64,000 bases of DNA. Origin: Pseudomonas sp. URIL14HWK12:I12. Its GTDB lineage: Bacteria; Pseudomonadota; Gammaproteobacteria; Pseudomonadales; Pseudomonadaceae. The notes beneath the pieces are model-generated. The model was given only the letters and a program-made list of their open reading frames with translations, did no database searches and was not told the origin of the DNA. Positions 53,952 to 61,949 of the stretch are shown in pieces. Within the stretch, counting starts at the first letter, position 1. Each line of letters opens with the position of its first letter. The stretch lies in NCBI RefSeq assembly GCF_003097135.1, contig NZ_QEQL01000002.1, forward strand, positions 186,001 through 250,000. The letters are read 5' to 3'. Position numbers and translations under genes: made by a program.

Positions 53952-54848
53952 TCAAACACCGCTGCCCAGGCACGCCGCCAGGCGCTCGGCCAAGGCCTGG
54001 AGGGCCGGCAGGTCGAGGCGGTGCAGCCGGCCCTGGCTCAGTGCATAACCCAGCAGGTAGTCCACCTCGGTAGGGCGGCCTGAGCGGACGTCCTGCAGCA
54101 TGGAGGAATAATTGCCGGCGGTGTCTGCGATCACTTGCCACACCGTTTCGCTCAATCCCGTGGCGGCTTCACTCTGGCCACAAGCCTGCAGCAGCCTTGC
54201 AAGCTCCTGGCACAAAGGCTCTACGGCATCACGATGGCTGGCCAGCTCGCCGTTGCGGCAGGCCAGTATGACGGTGAGGGGGTTGATCGCACAGTTGATC
54301 GCCAACTTGCGCCACAGCCGTGTGTTGATGGCTAACGTCCATTCGAACGGAATGCGCGCCTGGCGCAGGTCTTCGAGCCACGCCGGCGGCGGCGCGCCAT
54401 CACCCAGCCAGTTCTGCCCGGTGCCTGCCCGGGTGATCACACCCTCTGGAGAACGCCAGGCGCCTTCGGTGCTTGATACGGCGATGCAGCGCGCCTGAGG
54501 CAATGCCCCGGCGACCGCTTGCTGGCTACCCAGGCCATTCTGTAGCAGCAGCACGGTTGCGCCAGGGATCAGTCGGGAGGCCAGCGCCTGGGCGGCGGGC
54601 AGGGCGTCGTAGGCTTTGCAGGCCAGCAGCAGATGGGCGATGGGCCCGCAAGTGGCCAGGTCTTCGGCAGGCAGCGGGCAATGGTAATGATTCGGGCCAT
54701 CGATCAGCCGAAGGCCACCTGCGCGCTGGTACTGCGCGACACGGCCTGCGTCGCGTAGCAGCAAGGTAACGGGCAGCTTCGCCTGGGCCAGGCGGCAGGC
54801 CCAGAGCCCGCCCAGGCTACCGGCGCCCAGTACATGCCAGTGAGCCAT
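53952..54848 (-). CDS. panE: 2-dehydropantoate 2-reductase (PanE-like)
   Basis: 298-residue ketopantoate reductase family protein. NADPH loop is VLGAGSLGGLWACRLA at the N-terminus, the lysine region is LLACKAYDA, and the C-terminal helical domain has the catalytic lysine-asparagine part KLAINCAINPLTVI. It should reduce 2-dehydropantoate to pantoate in coenzyme A synthesis, though paralogs of other specificity exist in Pseudomonas. The ATG at 54848 is one base from the stop of the preceding gene, so it is cotranscribed with it. Confidence 0.85.
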   Translation of the reverse strand: MAHWHVLGAGSLGGLWACRLAQAKLPVTLLLRDAGRVAQYQRAGGLRLIDGPNHYHCPLPAEDLATCGPIAHLLLACKAYDALPAAQALASRLIPGATVLLLQNGLGSQQAVAGALPQARCIAVSSTEGAWRSPEGVITRAGTGQNWLGDGAPPPAWLEDLRQARIPFEWTLAINTRLWRKLAINCAINPLTVILACRNGELASHRDAVEPLCQELARLLQACGQSEAATGLSETVWQVIADTAGNYSSMLQDVRSGRPTEVDYLLGYALSQGRLHRLDLPALQALAERLAACLGSGV

Positions 54849-54849
54849 C

Positions 54850-55800
54850 TCAGGCGGCCGGCACCATGCGCTTGGCAGTGACGACGCCGGCGGCATGGGA
54901 GCGGCACAACAGTTGGGCGGCTTCGCGCTGGAGGTGGGCCGGGTCCATGGGCAGGCAGGCGGCGTCTACCCCCACCAGCGCCACGCCGGCTTCCACTTCA
55001 ATGGCGCCGGCCGGGGTCAGGAACCCTTTCTGGTTCAGGCCGTCGAACAGGCGCTTGAAGCTGCTCGGCGCGCATTCCTGAAGATCTGCCGGCAGGGTGA
55101 GCAGCACGAAGTGATGGTCATCCAGGCGCGCCAGCACATCCAACGGCCGCACCATCTGCTGAAGGCGCCGGGCCACCGACTGCATCAGCTCGTCATGGAA
55201 GCCCTGGCCATGGCTTTGCAAGAGGGCAGGGCCGTTGCGTAACCCGATCAGCAGGTAGCACAGCGCACCGCCTCGTGCCTGGATCTGGCGCAGGCTGTCG
55301 CCGAGCTTCTGCCGGAGATAACGCTCATTGCCAAGGCCAGTGACCGCATCGACCTGGTTGCGCTGTTCGAGGCTGGCGAGGTTGTCGCGCAGTAAGCGGT
55401 TTTCATGTTTCAGGCGCAACAGCAGCCCGCTCAAGTGATCGGCAGCGTGCACTCGCGGCAACAGTTGTTCGACCACCTGGCCTGGGTCGATGACATCGTC
55501 CACACCGAAACCGGCGGCCGGGTCCAGCAGTTGGCCACTGCTGCGTTCGTCGACGAGGATGACCCAGGTATAGCGATCATGGCGTTCGTCGAGCTGGCGA
55601 ATCTGCGAGGTAAGCGCCACACCCTGGCGGCCACTGCTGATCACCACAGCCGGTGCCCGCAGCTCAAGGTGGCGAGCAGCGGCGGTGTGGTCACAGTGGC
55701 GCACGTCTTCGTAACCGGCGCCGTTAAGTAAGGTCGCCATGGGTGTGTTGATGGCCGGGTCGTCGTTGACCAGCAGAAGGCTCAGGTGGGTGGTGGGCAT
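54850..55800 (-). CDS. Degenerate receiver-GGDEF protein with an intact I-site
   Basis: 316-residue protein: a receiver-like domain (residues 5-120) and a GGDEF-like domain (about 150-310). The receiver keeps VNDDP near its start but the phospho-acceptor position is non-acidic (VVISSGRQG), so it is probably not phosphorylated. The GGDEF domain keeps the entry motif DAVTGLGNERYL, but the signature is DDHHF (residues 227-231) in place of GGDEF, so cyclase activity is unlikely. Five residues upstream, RPLD (218-221) is a canonical RxxD I-site. I infer a c-di-GMP receptor rather than an enzyme. First gene of the reverse operon, divergent from yajQ. Start MPTTHLSLLL at 55800. Confidence 0.8.
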   Translation of the reverse strand: MPTTHLSLLLVNDDPAINTPMATLLNGAGYEDVRHCDHTAAARHLELRAPAVVISSGRQGVALTSQIRQLDERHDRYTWVILVDERSSGQLLDPAAGFGVDDVIDPGQVVEQLLPRVHAADHLSGLLLRLKHENRLLRDNLASLEQRNQVDAVTGLGNERYLRQKLGDSLRQIQARGGALCYLLIGLRNGPALLQSHGQGFHDELMQSVARRLQQMVRPLDVLARLDDHHFVLLTLPADLQECAPSSFKRLFDGLNQKGFLTPAGAIEVEAGVALVGVDAACLPMDPAHLQREAAQLLCRSHAAGVVTAKRMVPAA

Positions 55801-55916
55801 GGAGCGCTCGCAATGAAAGGATGAAAACCGCCGCAGTACTGCTACACGACGCTGTCCCATGAGCTTCTGCCGTGAAACCCAGGCATATCGTAATGCTGGC
55901 ACCCGTTATAATGAGC

Positions 55917-55922
55917 CGGCAT
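55917..55922 (+). promoter_or_regulatory. Candidate -10 element for yajQ
   Basis: A perfect TATAAT 82 bases before the yajQ ATG, in the divergent region with the degenerate GGDEF gene. The -35 is not convincing (TGCTGG at 55894-55899 with 17 bases spacing). Confidence 0.45.
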
Positions 55923-56003
55923 TCGTATCGTCAAGCCGGGCGCACGAGGTGCTTGCGCCCGATGGTCGGATTACCCATTTACCTTCAAACAGGAGAACCT
56001 TCA

Positions 56004-56483
56004 ATGCCTTCGTTCGACGTAGTGTCTGAGCTGGACAAGCATGAAGTGACCAACGCGGTCGACAACGCCATCAAGGAACTGGACCGCCGCTACGACCTGC
56101 GTGGCAAGGGCAGTTTCACCTTCAAGGAACTGACGGTGAGCCTGACCGCAGAGGCCGAATTTCAGCTCGAAGCGATGCTCGAAATCCTGCGCCTTAGCCT
56201 GGTCAAGCGCAAGATCGACGTCCAATGCCTGGAGGTCAAGGATGCCTACGCCTCCGGCAAGGAAATGAAACAGGATGCGGTGCTGCGCGAAGGCATCGAC
56301 AAGGAGCTGGCCAAGAAGATCGTCAGCCACATCAAGGATGCCAAGCTCAAGGTACAGGCTTCGATCCAGGGTGAGCAGGTGCGCGTTACCGGCAAGAAGC
56401 GCGACGACCTGCAAGAGGCGATCGCGCTGTTGCGTGGCCACGAATTCGGCATGCCCCTGCAGTTCAACAACTTCCGCGATTGA
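56004..56483 (+). CDS. yajQ: YajQ family nucleotide-binding protein
   Basis: 159-residue UPF0234 protein with two RNA-recognition-like alpha/beta subdomains, beginning [19 protein letters not shown] and containing [13 protein letters not shown] and the C-terminal [21 protein letters not shown] (read in parts). The family has been reported to bind nucleotides including c-di-GMP, and the Xanthomonas and P. aeruginosa members affect virulence gene expression. The ATG at 56004 is preceded by AGGAGA. Divergent from the degenerate GGDEF gene; the mechanosensitive channel gene follows after 106 bases. Confidence 0.94.
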   Translation: MPSFDVVSELDKHEVTNAVDNAIKELDRRYDLRGKGSFTFKELTVSLTAEAEFQLEAMLEILRLSLVKRKIDVQCLEVKDAYASGKEMKQDAVLREGIDKELAKKIVSHIKDAKLKVQASIQGEQVRVTGKKRDDLQEAIALLRGHEFGMPLQFNNFRD

Positions 56484-56541
56484 GCCGGGCACGGCGAGCG
56501 GCGGGGAACCGCAGGCGCCGCCTGGGCGTCGGAAGCTGACT

Positions 56542-56565
56542 ACGGCGGGGGTTGGGCCCCGTCGT
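56542..56565. other. Hairpin between yajQ and the mscS-type gene
   Basis: ACGGCGGGG-GTTGGG-CCCCGTCGT: nine pairs with one G-T wobble, 24 bases before the channel gene. No T-run follows, so it is not a standard terminator. Confidence 0.35.
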
Positions 56566-56589
56566 GAAGGTATTGGATAGGAGAGTTGA

Positions 56590-57441
56590 ATGGACCTGAA
56601 CGCCGAAGTCGACCATCTGGTTCGCACCTCGCAATCGTGGATTCCCATGATCATGCAATACAGCAGCCGCGTGCTGTTGGCGATTCTAACCCTGGCCATC
56701 GGTTGGTGGCTGATCAACCAGTTGACCCGGCGCGTGGGCAAGCTGCTCGCGATCCGGCACGTCGACCTGGCGCTGCAGAGCTTTATCAGCAGCATTGCCA
56801 ACATCGCGTTGAAGGTGATGCTGGTGATCAGCGTGGCCTCGATGATCGGCATCGAGACTACGTCATTCGTTGCTGCGATAGGTGCGGCGGGCCTGGCCAT
56901 CGGTCTGGCGCTGCAAGGTAGCCTGGCCAACTTCGCTGGCGGGGTGCTGATCCTGCTGTTCCGGCCGTTCCGCTTGGGCGACTGGGTCGAGGCGCAAGGC
57001 GTAGCCGGTACGGTGGATGCGATTCAAATCTTCCACACCGTGCTGCGCACGGCCGACAACCGCACCGTCATCATTCCCAATGGCCCGCTGTCAAACGGTA
57101 TCATCACCAACACCAATCGCCAGCCCACTCGCAAGATCCTCTACAACGTCGGCGTCGACTACGATGCAGACCTTGGGAAAGCGTTGGAAATCTTGCTGGA
57201 GTTCGGTAAAGACCCGCGTGTGCTGCAGGACCCAGCCCCCGATGCAGCGGTGACCAGCCTGGGCGACAGTTCGATCACCTTGCAACTGCGCCTGTGGACC
57301 AACACCTCAGACCTCGGCGGCATGATGAACCGGCTGAACCTGGAAGTGCGTGACCGCCTGCGCGAGGCTGGCATCGACATCCCGTTCCCACAGCGGGTTG
57401 TCCGAGTCATTCAGGAAAACAACTCGCAAACTGCCAGCTGA
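56590..57441 (+). CDS. Small-conductance mechanosensitive channel (MscS type)
   Basis: 283-residue MscS-type channel: three membrane segments (about residues 18-40, 58-80 and 85-115), the pore-lining third helix with AAIGAAGLAIGLALQGSLANFAGG (read in parts), and the cytoplasmic beta and alpha/beta domains with LGDWVEAQGVAGTV and the GPLSNGIITN segment. The glycine-alanine packing pattern of MscS is kept. It releases solutes at hypo-osmotic shock. Ends at a strong terminator. The exact paralog cannot be told from sequence alone. Confidence 0.93.
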   Translation: MDLNAEVDHLVRTSQSWIPMIMQYSSRVLLAILTLAIGWWLINQLTRRVGKLLAIRHVDLALQSFISSIANIALKVMLVISVASMIGIETTSFVAAIGAAGLAIGLALQGSLANFAGGVLILLFRPFRLGDWVEAQGVAGTVDAIQIFHTVLRTADNRTVIIPNGPLSNGIITNTNRQPTRKILYNVGVDYDADLGKALEILLEFGKDPRVLQDPAPDAAVTSLGDSSITLQLRLWTNTSDLGGMMNRLNLEVRDRLREAGIDIPFPQRVVRVIQENNSQTAS

Positions 57442-57460
57442 AATCGGCAAGCAGCAAGTC

Positions 57461-57499
57461 AAAGCAGACCTGGACTAACGTGCAGGTCTGCTTTTTTTT
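57461..57499 (+). terminator. Terminator after the mscS-type gene
   Basis: AAAGCAGACCTG (57461-57472) pairs perfectly with CAGGTCTGCTTT (57483-57494), followed by TTTTT. The stem has 12 base pairs and a 10-base loop. Confidence 0.9.
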
Positions 57500-57529
57500 G
57501 CTTGAGGCTTGCCACTTGTAGCTAGCAGC

Positions 57530-59038
57530 TCACTCAGGTTTGGGATGAAAACGCGCCTGGACGATGATGAGAATCAGCGTCGGCAGCCCCATCAGGGCGG
57601 TGGCGAGGAAGAAGTTGTGGTAGCCCCATTTCTCCACCATCACCCCTGAGTAGCCGCCGATCAGCCGTGGCAGCAACAGCATGATGGAGCTCAGCAGCGC
57701 GTATTGGGTGGCAGAGAATTTCAGGTTGGTCAGGCTGGAGAGGTAGGCCACGAAGGCGGAGGTGGCCATGCCGGAGCTGAAATTATCCAGTGAGATGGTG
57801 ACTACCAGCATTTCCAGGTTCGGGCCCATGTCACTGAGCATCAGGAACAACAGGTTGGTCCCCGCCGAGGCTACGCCGCCGACGAACAGGATCGGCAGGA
57901 TCCCGAAACGTACGATCAACAAGCCCCCAGCGCCGGCACCGACCAGGGTCATCACCAGGCCGAACAGCTTGCTGACGCTTGCGATCTGGTCCTTGGTGAA
58001 GCCCATGTCGATGTAAAAGACATTGGCCATTACGCCCATGACCGTGTCGCTCATGCGGTAGGTGGCGATCAGGCCCAGCAGCAGCAGCGCCTGCCAGCGG
58101 TAGCGCACCATGAAGTCGTTCACCGGCGTCAGCACCGGCGCAAGGCCTTTGCGACCTACTGAAGACAGGCACAGCGCGGTCAGGATGATGTAGAGGATCG
58201 CGCGCAGGAACGCGCGGTCTTCGAGCAGCAGGTCCATCAGGCTCAGGGAGCCGTTGAACAGGGCGGCAAAGTCGGTGTTGTAGAGCTGAGTGAACATTGC
58301 AGGCACCGAGACCAGCAAGATGATCAGCACCACCACCGAGGCAATCTGGTGCATGAAGTTATAGCGCGCCGCCGACAGTTGCGTGGGCAACGGGACGTCG
58401 GGCTCGCGCATCAGCAAGGTGGTCAGCAACGCTGGCAGCATCATCACCCCGAACAGCAGATAAGTGCTGGCCCAGGCGGAGTTCAGATAGGCGAAACCGG
58501 TTGAGCCGAAGCCCTCGGCGAAGAAGAGCGCGCCGGCCGTTGCCAGCAGCGCCGCGACACGGTACCCGGCCATGTAGCTCGCCGCCAGCGCGGCCTGGCG
58601 GTTGTCGCCGGCGATCTCCAGGCGGTAGGCATCCACTGCGATGTCCTGGGTTGCTGAAGCGAAGGCGACCAGTACGGCAATGGCGATCAGCCAGGGCAGG
58701 TGCTTTTGCGGGTCGCAGAAGCTCATACCGATCAAGCCCAGGGTCACCAGGCTCTGGGCAAGTACCAGCCATGACCTGCGCCGCCCAAGCCGGCCCAACC
58801 CAGGCAGGCGCCACTGGTCGAGCAGCGGTGACCATACCCACTTGAATGCATAGGCCAAGCCGATCAGGCTGGCATAGCCAATGGTTTCGCGGGCCACGCC
58901 CGCCTCGCGTAGCCATACCGACAGGGTCGAGAACACAAGCATGTAGGGCAAGCCGGCGGCAAATCCCAAAAGCAGCAGTACGAGCGTCGACGGGCTGGCG
59001 TAGGCGGCCAGGGCGGCTCGCCAGGTTTTACCGGGCAT
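57530..59038 (-). CDS. ampG: Muropeptide permease AmpG
   Basis: 502-residue major facilitator family permease, imports GlcNAc-anhydro-MurNAc peptides from the periplasm for wall recycling and so influences AmpR control of AmpC. About 14 membrane segments. The family start LVLLLLGFAAGLPYMLVFSTLS is present in parts, and ATQDIAVDAYRLE and SATQYALLSSIMLLLPRL are AmpG signatures. The ATG at 59038 (MPGKTWRAAL) is favoured; the longer in-frame start lacks a site. Downstream of the alkyltransferase-like gene with a 45-base gap. Confidence 0.93.
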   Translation of the reverse strand: MPGKTWRAALAAYASPSTLVLLLLGFAAGLPYMLVFSTLSVWLREAGVARETIGYASLIGLAYAFKWVWSPLLDQWRLPGLGRLGRRRSWLVLAQSLVTLGLIGMSFCDPQKHLPWLIAIAVLVAFASATQDIAVDAYRLEIAGDNRQAALAASYMAGYRVAALLATAGALFFAEGFGSTGFAYLNSAWASTYLLFGVMMLPALLTTLLMREPDVPLPTQLSAARYNFMHQIASVVVLIILLVSVPAMFTQLYNTDFAALFNGSLSLMDLLLEDRAFLRAILYIILTALCLSSVGRKGLAPVLTPVNDFMVRYRWQALLLLGLIATYRMSDTVMGVMANVFYIDMGFTKDQIASVSKLFGLVMTLVGAGAGGLLIVRFGILPILFVGGVASAGTNLLFLMLSDMGPNLEMLVVTISLDNFSSGMATSAFVAYLSSLTNLKFSATQYALLSSIMLLLPRLIGGYSGVMVEKWGYHNFFLATALMGLPTLILIIVQARFHPKPE

Positions 59039-59083
59039 GGGGGTACATCGGCCTCTCGTATTCACGCGAACAAAGGGCGCACT

Positions 59084-59458
59084 CTAACCGTAGTGATCCG
59101 TCGGGCGCCAGCCATGCCGGCGGATATCCACACGATTGTTGGTAATGGCGAGCCCTTCGCCCCGCAACCGTGCACGCTGCTCATCGCCGCTGGGGCTGCC
59201 GGCGGCCAGCGAGAGCCTGCCACCAGCACCCAATACCCGGTGCCAGGGTAGCGCCGAGCCCTCCGGCAACTGGCTGAGGGTGCGCCCCACCCAACGCGCC
59301 GCACGGCCTAGCCCGGCCATTTCGGCCAATTGCCCATAGGTCACCACACAACCAGAGGGTACCTGCGCCAGCACCGTGTACAGCGCTGCCTTACGCGCAT
59401 CGTGTAACGCGCCAGTTACGCTTTTATCGCGCGAGGGCAGGAACTCAACGGGCATCAT
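59084..59458 (-). CDS. Alkyltransferase-like protein (MGMT family, no acceptor Cys)
   Basis: 124-residue protein with the O6-alkylguanine-DNA alkyltransferase C-terminal fold. The active-site motif PCHRV of real alkyltransferases is PWHRV here (residues 71-75), so the acceptor cysteine is replaced by tryptophan. Such ATL proteins bind O6-alkylguanine, flip it and recruit nucleotide-excision repair. The helix-turn-helix region VVTYGQLAEMAGLGRAARWVGR (in parts) is intact. Two adjacent ATGs (59458, 59455) are possible. Divergent from the DUF481 gene with a palindromic promoter region between. Confidence 0.9.
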   Translation of the reverse strand: MMPVEFLPSRDKSVTGALHDARKAALYTVLAQVPSGCVVTYGQLAEMAGLGRAARWVGRTLSQLPEGSALPWHRVLGAGGRLSLAAGSPSGDEQRARLRGEGLAITNNRVDIRRHGWRPTDHYG

Positions 59459-59466
59459 CAGGTCAG

Positions 59467-59496
59467 TCCACAGTCTGTCGTTATCCTAAGGATAAT
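59467..59496. promoter_or_regulatory. Divergent promoter region with perfect palindrome
   Basis: TTATCCT-A-AGGATAA (59481-59495) is a 15-base perfect palindrome. Forward: TCCACA (59467-59472), 18 bases, GATAAT (59491-59496), a good sigma-70 match. Reverse: GATAAC on the other strand at 59485-59480. Each arm carries a -10, one for the DUF481 gene and one for the alkyltransferase-like gene. The forward start predicted near 59503 supports the later DUF481 start at 59531. Confidence 0.5.
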
Positions 59497-59530
59497 GCCC
59501 AAACCTTCATCTAGCCGAGCCGATTCGCCT

Positions 59531-60550
59531 ATGTTGTCCAGAACCCTTTTGTGCGTCGCCGTTGCATCCGCCTGCGCGCCGGTTTTTGCCGATACCGTGT
59601 GGTTGAAAAATGGAGATCGCCTGACGGGCACCATCACGGTGTACGACGGCGGCAAATTGATGCTGACCACCGACTACGGTGGCTCGATTCCGATCGACAT
59701 GAAAAAGGTCAAGACGCTGCAGAGCGATCGCCAACTGCTGGTCAAGCAGGGCAATGACCGCAAGGAAGAGAATACGGTCTCCAAGACCATCGAGCCGGCC
59801 GATGAAGGCAAGGTGGTGATTACCGACGGAGGGGCGCCCGAGACGGTGGATCTGGCCAGTATCCAGCAGATCATGAAGCCCAGGCCGCTGGTGCAGGATT
59901 TCACCTGGAAGGGCAGCGCCGATGCCGCGCTGGACTTCAAGCGCGCAGAAAACAACACCGATGATTACAACCTCGCGTTCAAGACCAGCGCGCGCCATGG
60001 CCTGTGGCGCCACACCGCCGACGGTGAGTACAACCGCGAGAAAGAAAACGGGCTGACCACCACTGATAACTGGAGCGCCGAGTACGCCCTGGACCGGTTC
60101 CTGACCGACAAGTGGTTCTGGCAAACCCGCTTCAATTACAAGCACGACAACGTGGAAGACCTGTCGCGCCAGCGCCAGATCGGTACCGGCCCAGGCTACC
60201 AGTTCTGGGATGACGAGCTCGGTGCCTTCAGCCTCGGCTCCCTGATCAACAACAACCGCTATCAGTTCTCCGACGGTACGTCCGACAGCTTCTATTCGGC
60301 GTCGCTGAAGTGGGACTACAACCGCTACCTGATCGGCAAGACCTTTGAGCTGTTCAGCACCGGTGAACTGGGCAAGCCGCTGTCGGATGCCGCCGACTAC
60401 AGCCTGGATGCCGAAGTGGGCCTGCGCTACAAGGTCACCGAATGGGCTTCGCTGAACGTGAAGTATGAAAAAGACCTCATCACCGGTACCAAAGACAACA
60501 ACGACCTGAGCAGCAGCCGCTACACCGCAGGCTTCGGCGTTACCTGGTAA
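59531..60550 (+). CDS. DUF481 outer-membrane protein (YdiY-like)
   Basis: 339-residue protein with a clear signal peptide (LLCVAVASACAPVFAD, cleaved after about residue 20), an N-terminal region with DTVWLKNGDRLTGTI resembling Sm-like or amyloid-type repeats, and a DUF481 beta-barrel in the C-terminal two thirds, rich in alternating aromatic strands and ending ...GFGVTW with a terminal aromatic residue, as for outer-membrane barrels. Function unknown; E. coli YdiY is acid inducible. The ATG at 59531 is preferred over one at 59495 because the promoter start falls between them. Confidence 0.85.
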   Translation: MLSRTLLCVAVASACAPVFADTVWLKNGDRLTGTITVYDGGKLMLTTDYGGSIPIDMKKVKTLQSDRQLLVKQGNDRKEENTVSKTIEPADEGKVVITDGGAPETVDLASIQQIMKPRPLVQDFTWKGSADAALDFKRAENNTDDYNLAFKTSARHGLWRHTADGEYNREKENGLTTTDNWSAEYALDRFLTDKWFWQTRFNYKHDNVEDLSRQRQIGTGPGYQFWDDELGAFSLGSLINNNRYQFSDGTSDSFYSASLKWDYNRYLIGKTFELFSTGELGKPLSDAADYSLDAEVGLRYKVTEWASLNVKYEKDLITGTKDNNDLSSSRYTAGFGVTW

Positions 60551-60598
60551 GCCCGGGGCCTGTGGTAGGGTAGGGCATTCGACACCGGAACCCTGCCC

Positions 60599-61321
60599 AT
60601 GGCCGACACCCCCTCCATCGCCGCCCGTGCCTTGCTACTGAGCCAGTATCAAGGCGCCCTGGCTACTCAGTCACAGGCCATGCCTGGCTTTCCCTTTGGC
60701 TCCGTCGCGCCTTATTGCCTGGATGCACGAGGCCAGCCGTTGCTGTTGATCAGCCGTATCGCCCAGCACACCCGTAACCTGAAGGCTGACCCTAAGTGCT
60801 CTTTGCTGCTGGCCGCCCCTGGTGCGGAAGATGCCCAGGCCGCGGCTCGGCTGACCGTGCTGGCGCAGGCGCGGTTGCTTGAACCGGCCCAGGTCGAGGC
60901 GGCTGCGCAGCGCTATTATCGTTACTTTCCGGACGCGGCCGATTACCACCGCGCCCACGATTTCGATTTTTGGGTGTTGGAGCCTGTGCGGTACCGCTAC
61001 ATCGGAGGCTTCGGGGCTATCCACTGGCTGGACGAGGTCTGCCAGCCCAACCCATTCGCAGGCGAGGTGGAACAGGGTATGGTCGAACACATGAATGCCG
61101 ACCATGCCAAGGCCATCGCTCACTATGTGCACGTGGCCGGGTTGCCGGCCCATGCACCGGCGGCCTTGGTGGGAATCGACAGCGAAGGGTTCCACCTGCG
61201 TATCGGCAAGAGCCTTCACTGGCTGCCGTTCAGCGCACCCTGTAATACGCCGAAACAAGTACGTGAGGCCTTGGTAGCCCTGGCCTACACCGACGCCTGG
61301 CCGCCTCGCTCCATGGGCTGA
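60599..61321 (+). CDS. HugZ-like FMN-binding split-barrel protein
   Basis: 240-residue protein: a pyridoxamine-phosphate-oxidase-like split barrel (residues 10-145, SVAPYCLDARGQPLLLISRIAQHTRNL in parts) followed by a DUF2470 domain (about 155-235, EHMNADHAKAIAHYVHVAGL). The same layout occurs in heme-utilization proteins of the HugZ/HutZ type. The haem-ligand histidine cannot be fixed by eye and no haem uptake genes adjoin, so the haem role is an inference from family. The ATG at 60599 has CCGGAA nearby. fxsA follows after 62 bases. Confidence 0.82.
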   Translation: MADTPSIAARALLLSQYQGALATQSQAMPGFPFGSVAPYCLDARGQPLLLISRIAQHTRNLKADPKCSLLLAAPGAEDAQAAARLTVLAQARLLEPAQVEAAAQRYYRYFPDAADYHRAHDFDFWVLEPVRYRYIGGFGAIHWLDEVCQPNPFAGEVEQGMVEHMNADHAKAIAHYVHVAGLPAHAPAALVGIDSEGFHLRIGKSLHWLPFSAPCNTPKQVREALVALAYTDAWPPRSMG

Positions 61322-61383
61322 CCTTGAATTTCGGCCACTCGCCTGCATCTAACGCAGGCAATCTTGCGTCGAGGACATCACTG

Positions 61384-61842
61384 ATGCGCGCCTTTCTGTT
61401 TCTCCTGATTCTTTTCCCCGTGCTGGAGCTGTTCGTTTTCGTTCAGGTCAGCGCGGCGATCGGGTTCTTCCCGGCATTGATTCTGATCATCGCCGGCTCC
61501 GCGCTCGGCGCACTGATCATGCGCCTGGCAGGGCTGGCCACTGCCCTGAGTGCTCGTGAAAGCCTGCAGCGCGGCGAAGCGCCCGGCGCTCAGATGCTCA
61601 ATGGGCTGATGCTGGCGCTGGGCGGCGGCCTGTTGCTGGTGCCGGGGTTCATCAGCGATGTGCTGGGCCTGCTGTGCCTGTTGCCGTTCACTCGGCGCTG
61701 GGTGGCGCGCACGCTGCAAGACAAAGCCTATGAGCAGGCCAGGCGCCAGCGTGCGTTTGCCGACGGCCAGCCTGAGGCGCCCGAGCCCCCACACCGGCAC
61801 CGCCCCGAAGTGATCGAAGGCGAATACGAACGCCGAGACTGA
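61384..61842 (+). CDS. fxsA: FxsA family membrane protein
   Basis: 152-residue membrane protein. It begins MRAFLFLLILFPVLELFVFV and contains IGFFPALILIIAGSALGALIMRLAG, both family hallmarks, plus two further hydrophobic segments and a polar C-terminus. E. coli FxsA suppresses exclusion of phage T7 by F plasmid; the physiological function is unknown. Located upstream of groESL as in other gamma-proteobacteria, though a terminator and a new promoter separate them. Start at 61384 chosen because upstream residues are not conserved. Confidence 0.9.
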   Translation: MRAFLFLLILFPVLELFVFVQVSAAIGFFPALILIIAGSALGALIMRLAGLATALSARESLQRGEAPGAQMLNGLMLALGGGLLLVPGFISDVLGLLCLLPFTRRWVARTLQDKAYEQARRQRAFADGQPEAPEPPHRHRPEVIEGEYERRD

Positions 61843-61865
61843 CTCACCGCTGCTTGCAGCGAACA

Positions 61866-61894
61866 CGGGGCTCCTTCGGGAGCCCCGAGTTTTT
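61866..61894 (+). terminator. Terminator after fxsA
   Basis: CGGGGCTCC-TTCG-GGAGCCCCG followed by AGTTTTT; a perfect 9-base-pair stem with a UUCG-type tetraloop, 24 bases after the fxsA stop. Confidence 0.93.
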
Positions 61895-61918
61895 GCGCAG
61901 AAAATTTTTTTTGGCCCG

Positions 61919-61949
61919 CCCTTGTAATAAATACCACCGGCCTCATCTA
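61919..61949 (+). promoter_or_regulatory. Sigma-32 (RpoH) type promoter of groESL
   Basis: CCCTTGTAA (61919-61927), 13 bases, CCTCATCTA (61941-61949). It fits the heat-shock consensus (CTTGAA, 13-17 bases, CCCATNT) well. Predicted start near 61957, with a leader of about 135 bases before groES. No CIRCE palindrome was seen, so HrcA control is not supported. Confidence 0.78.
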
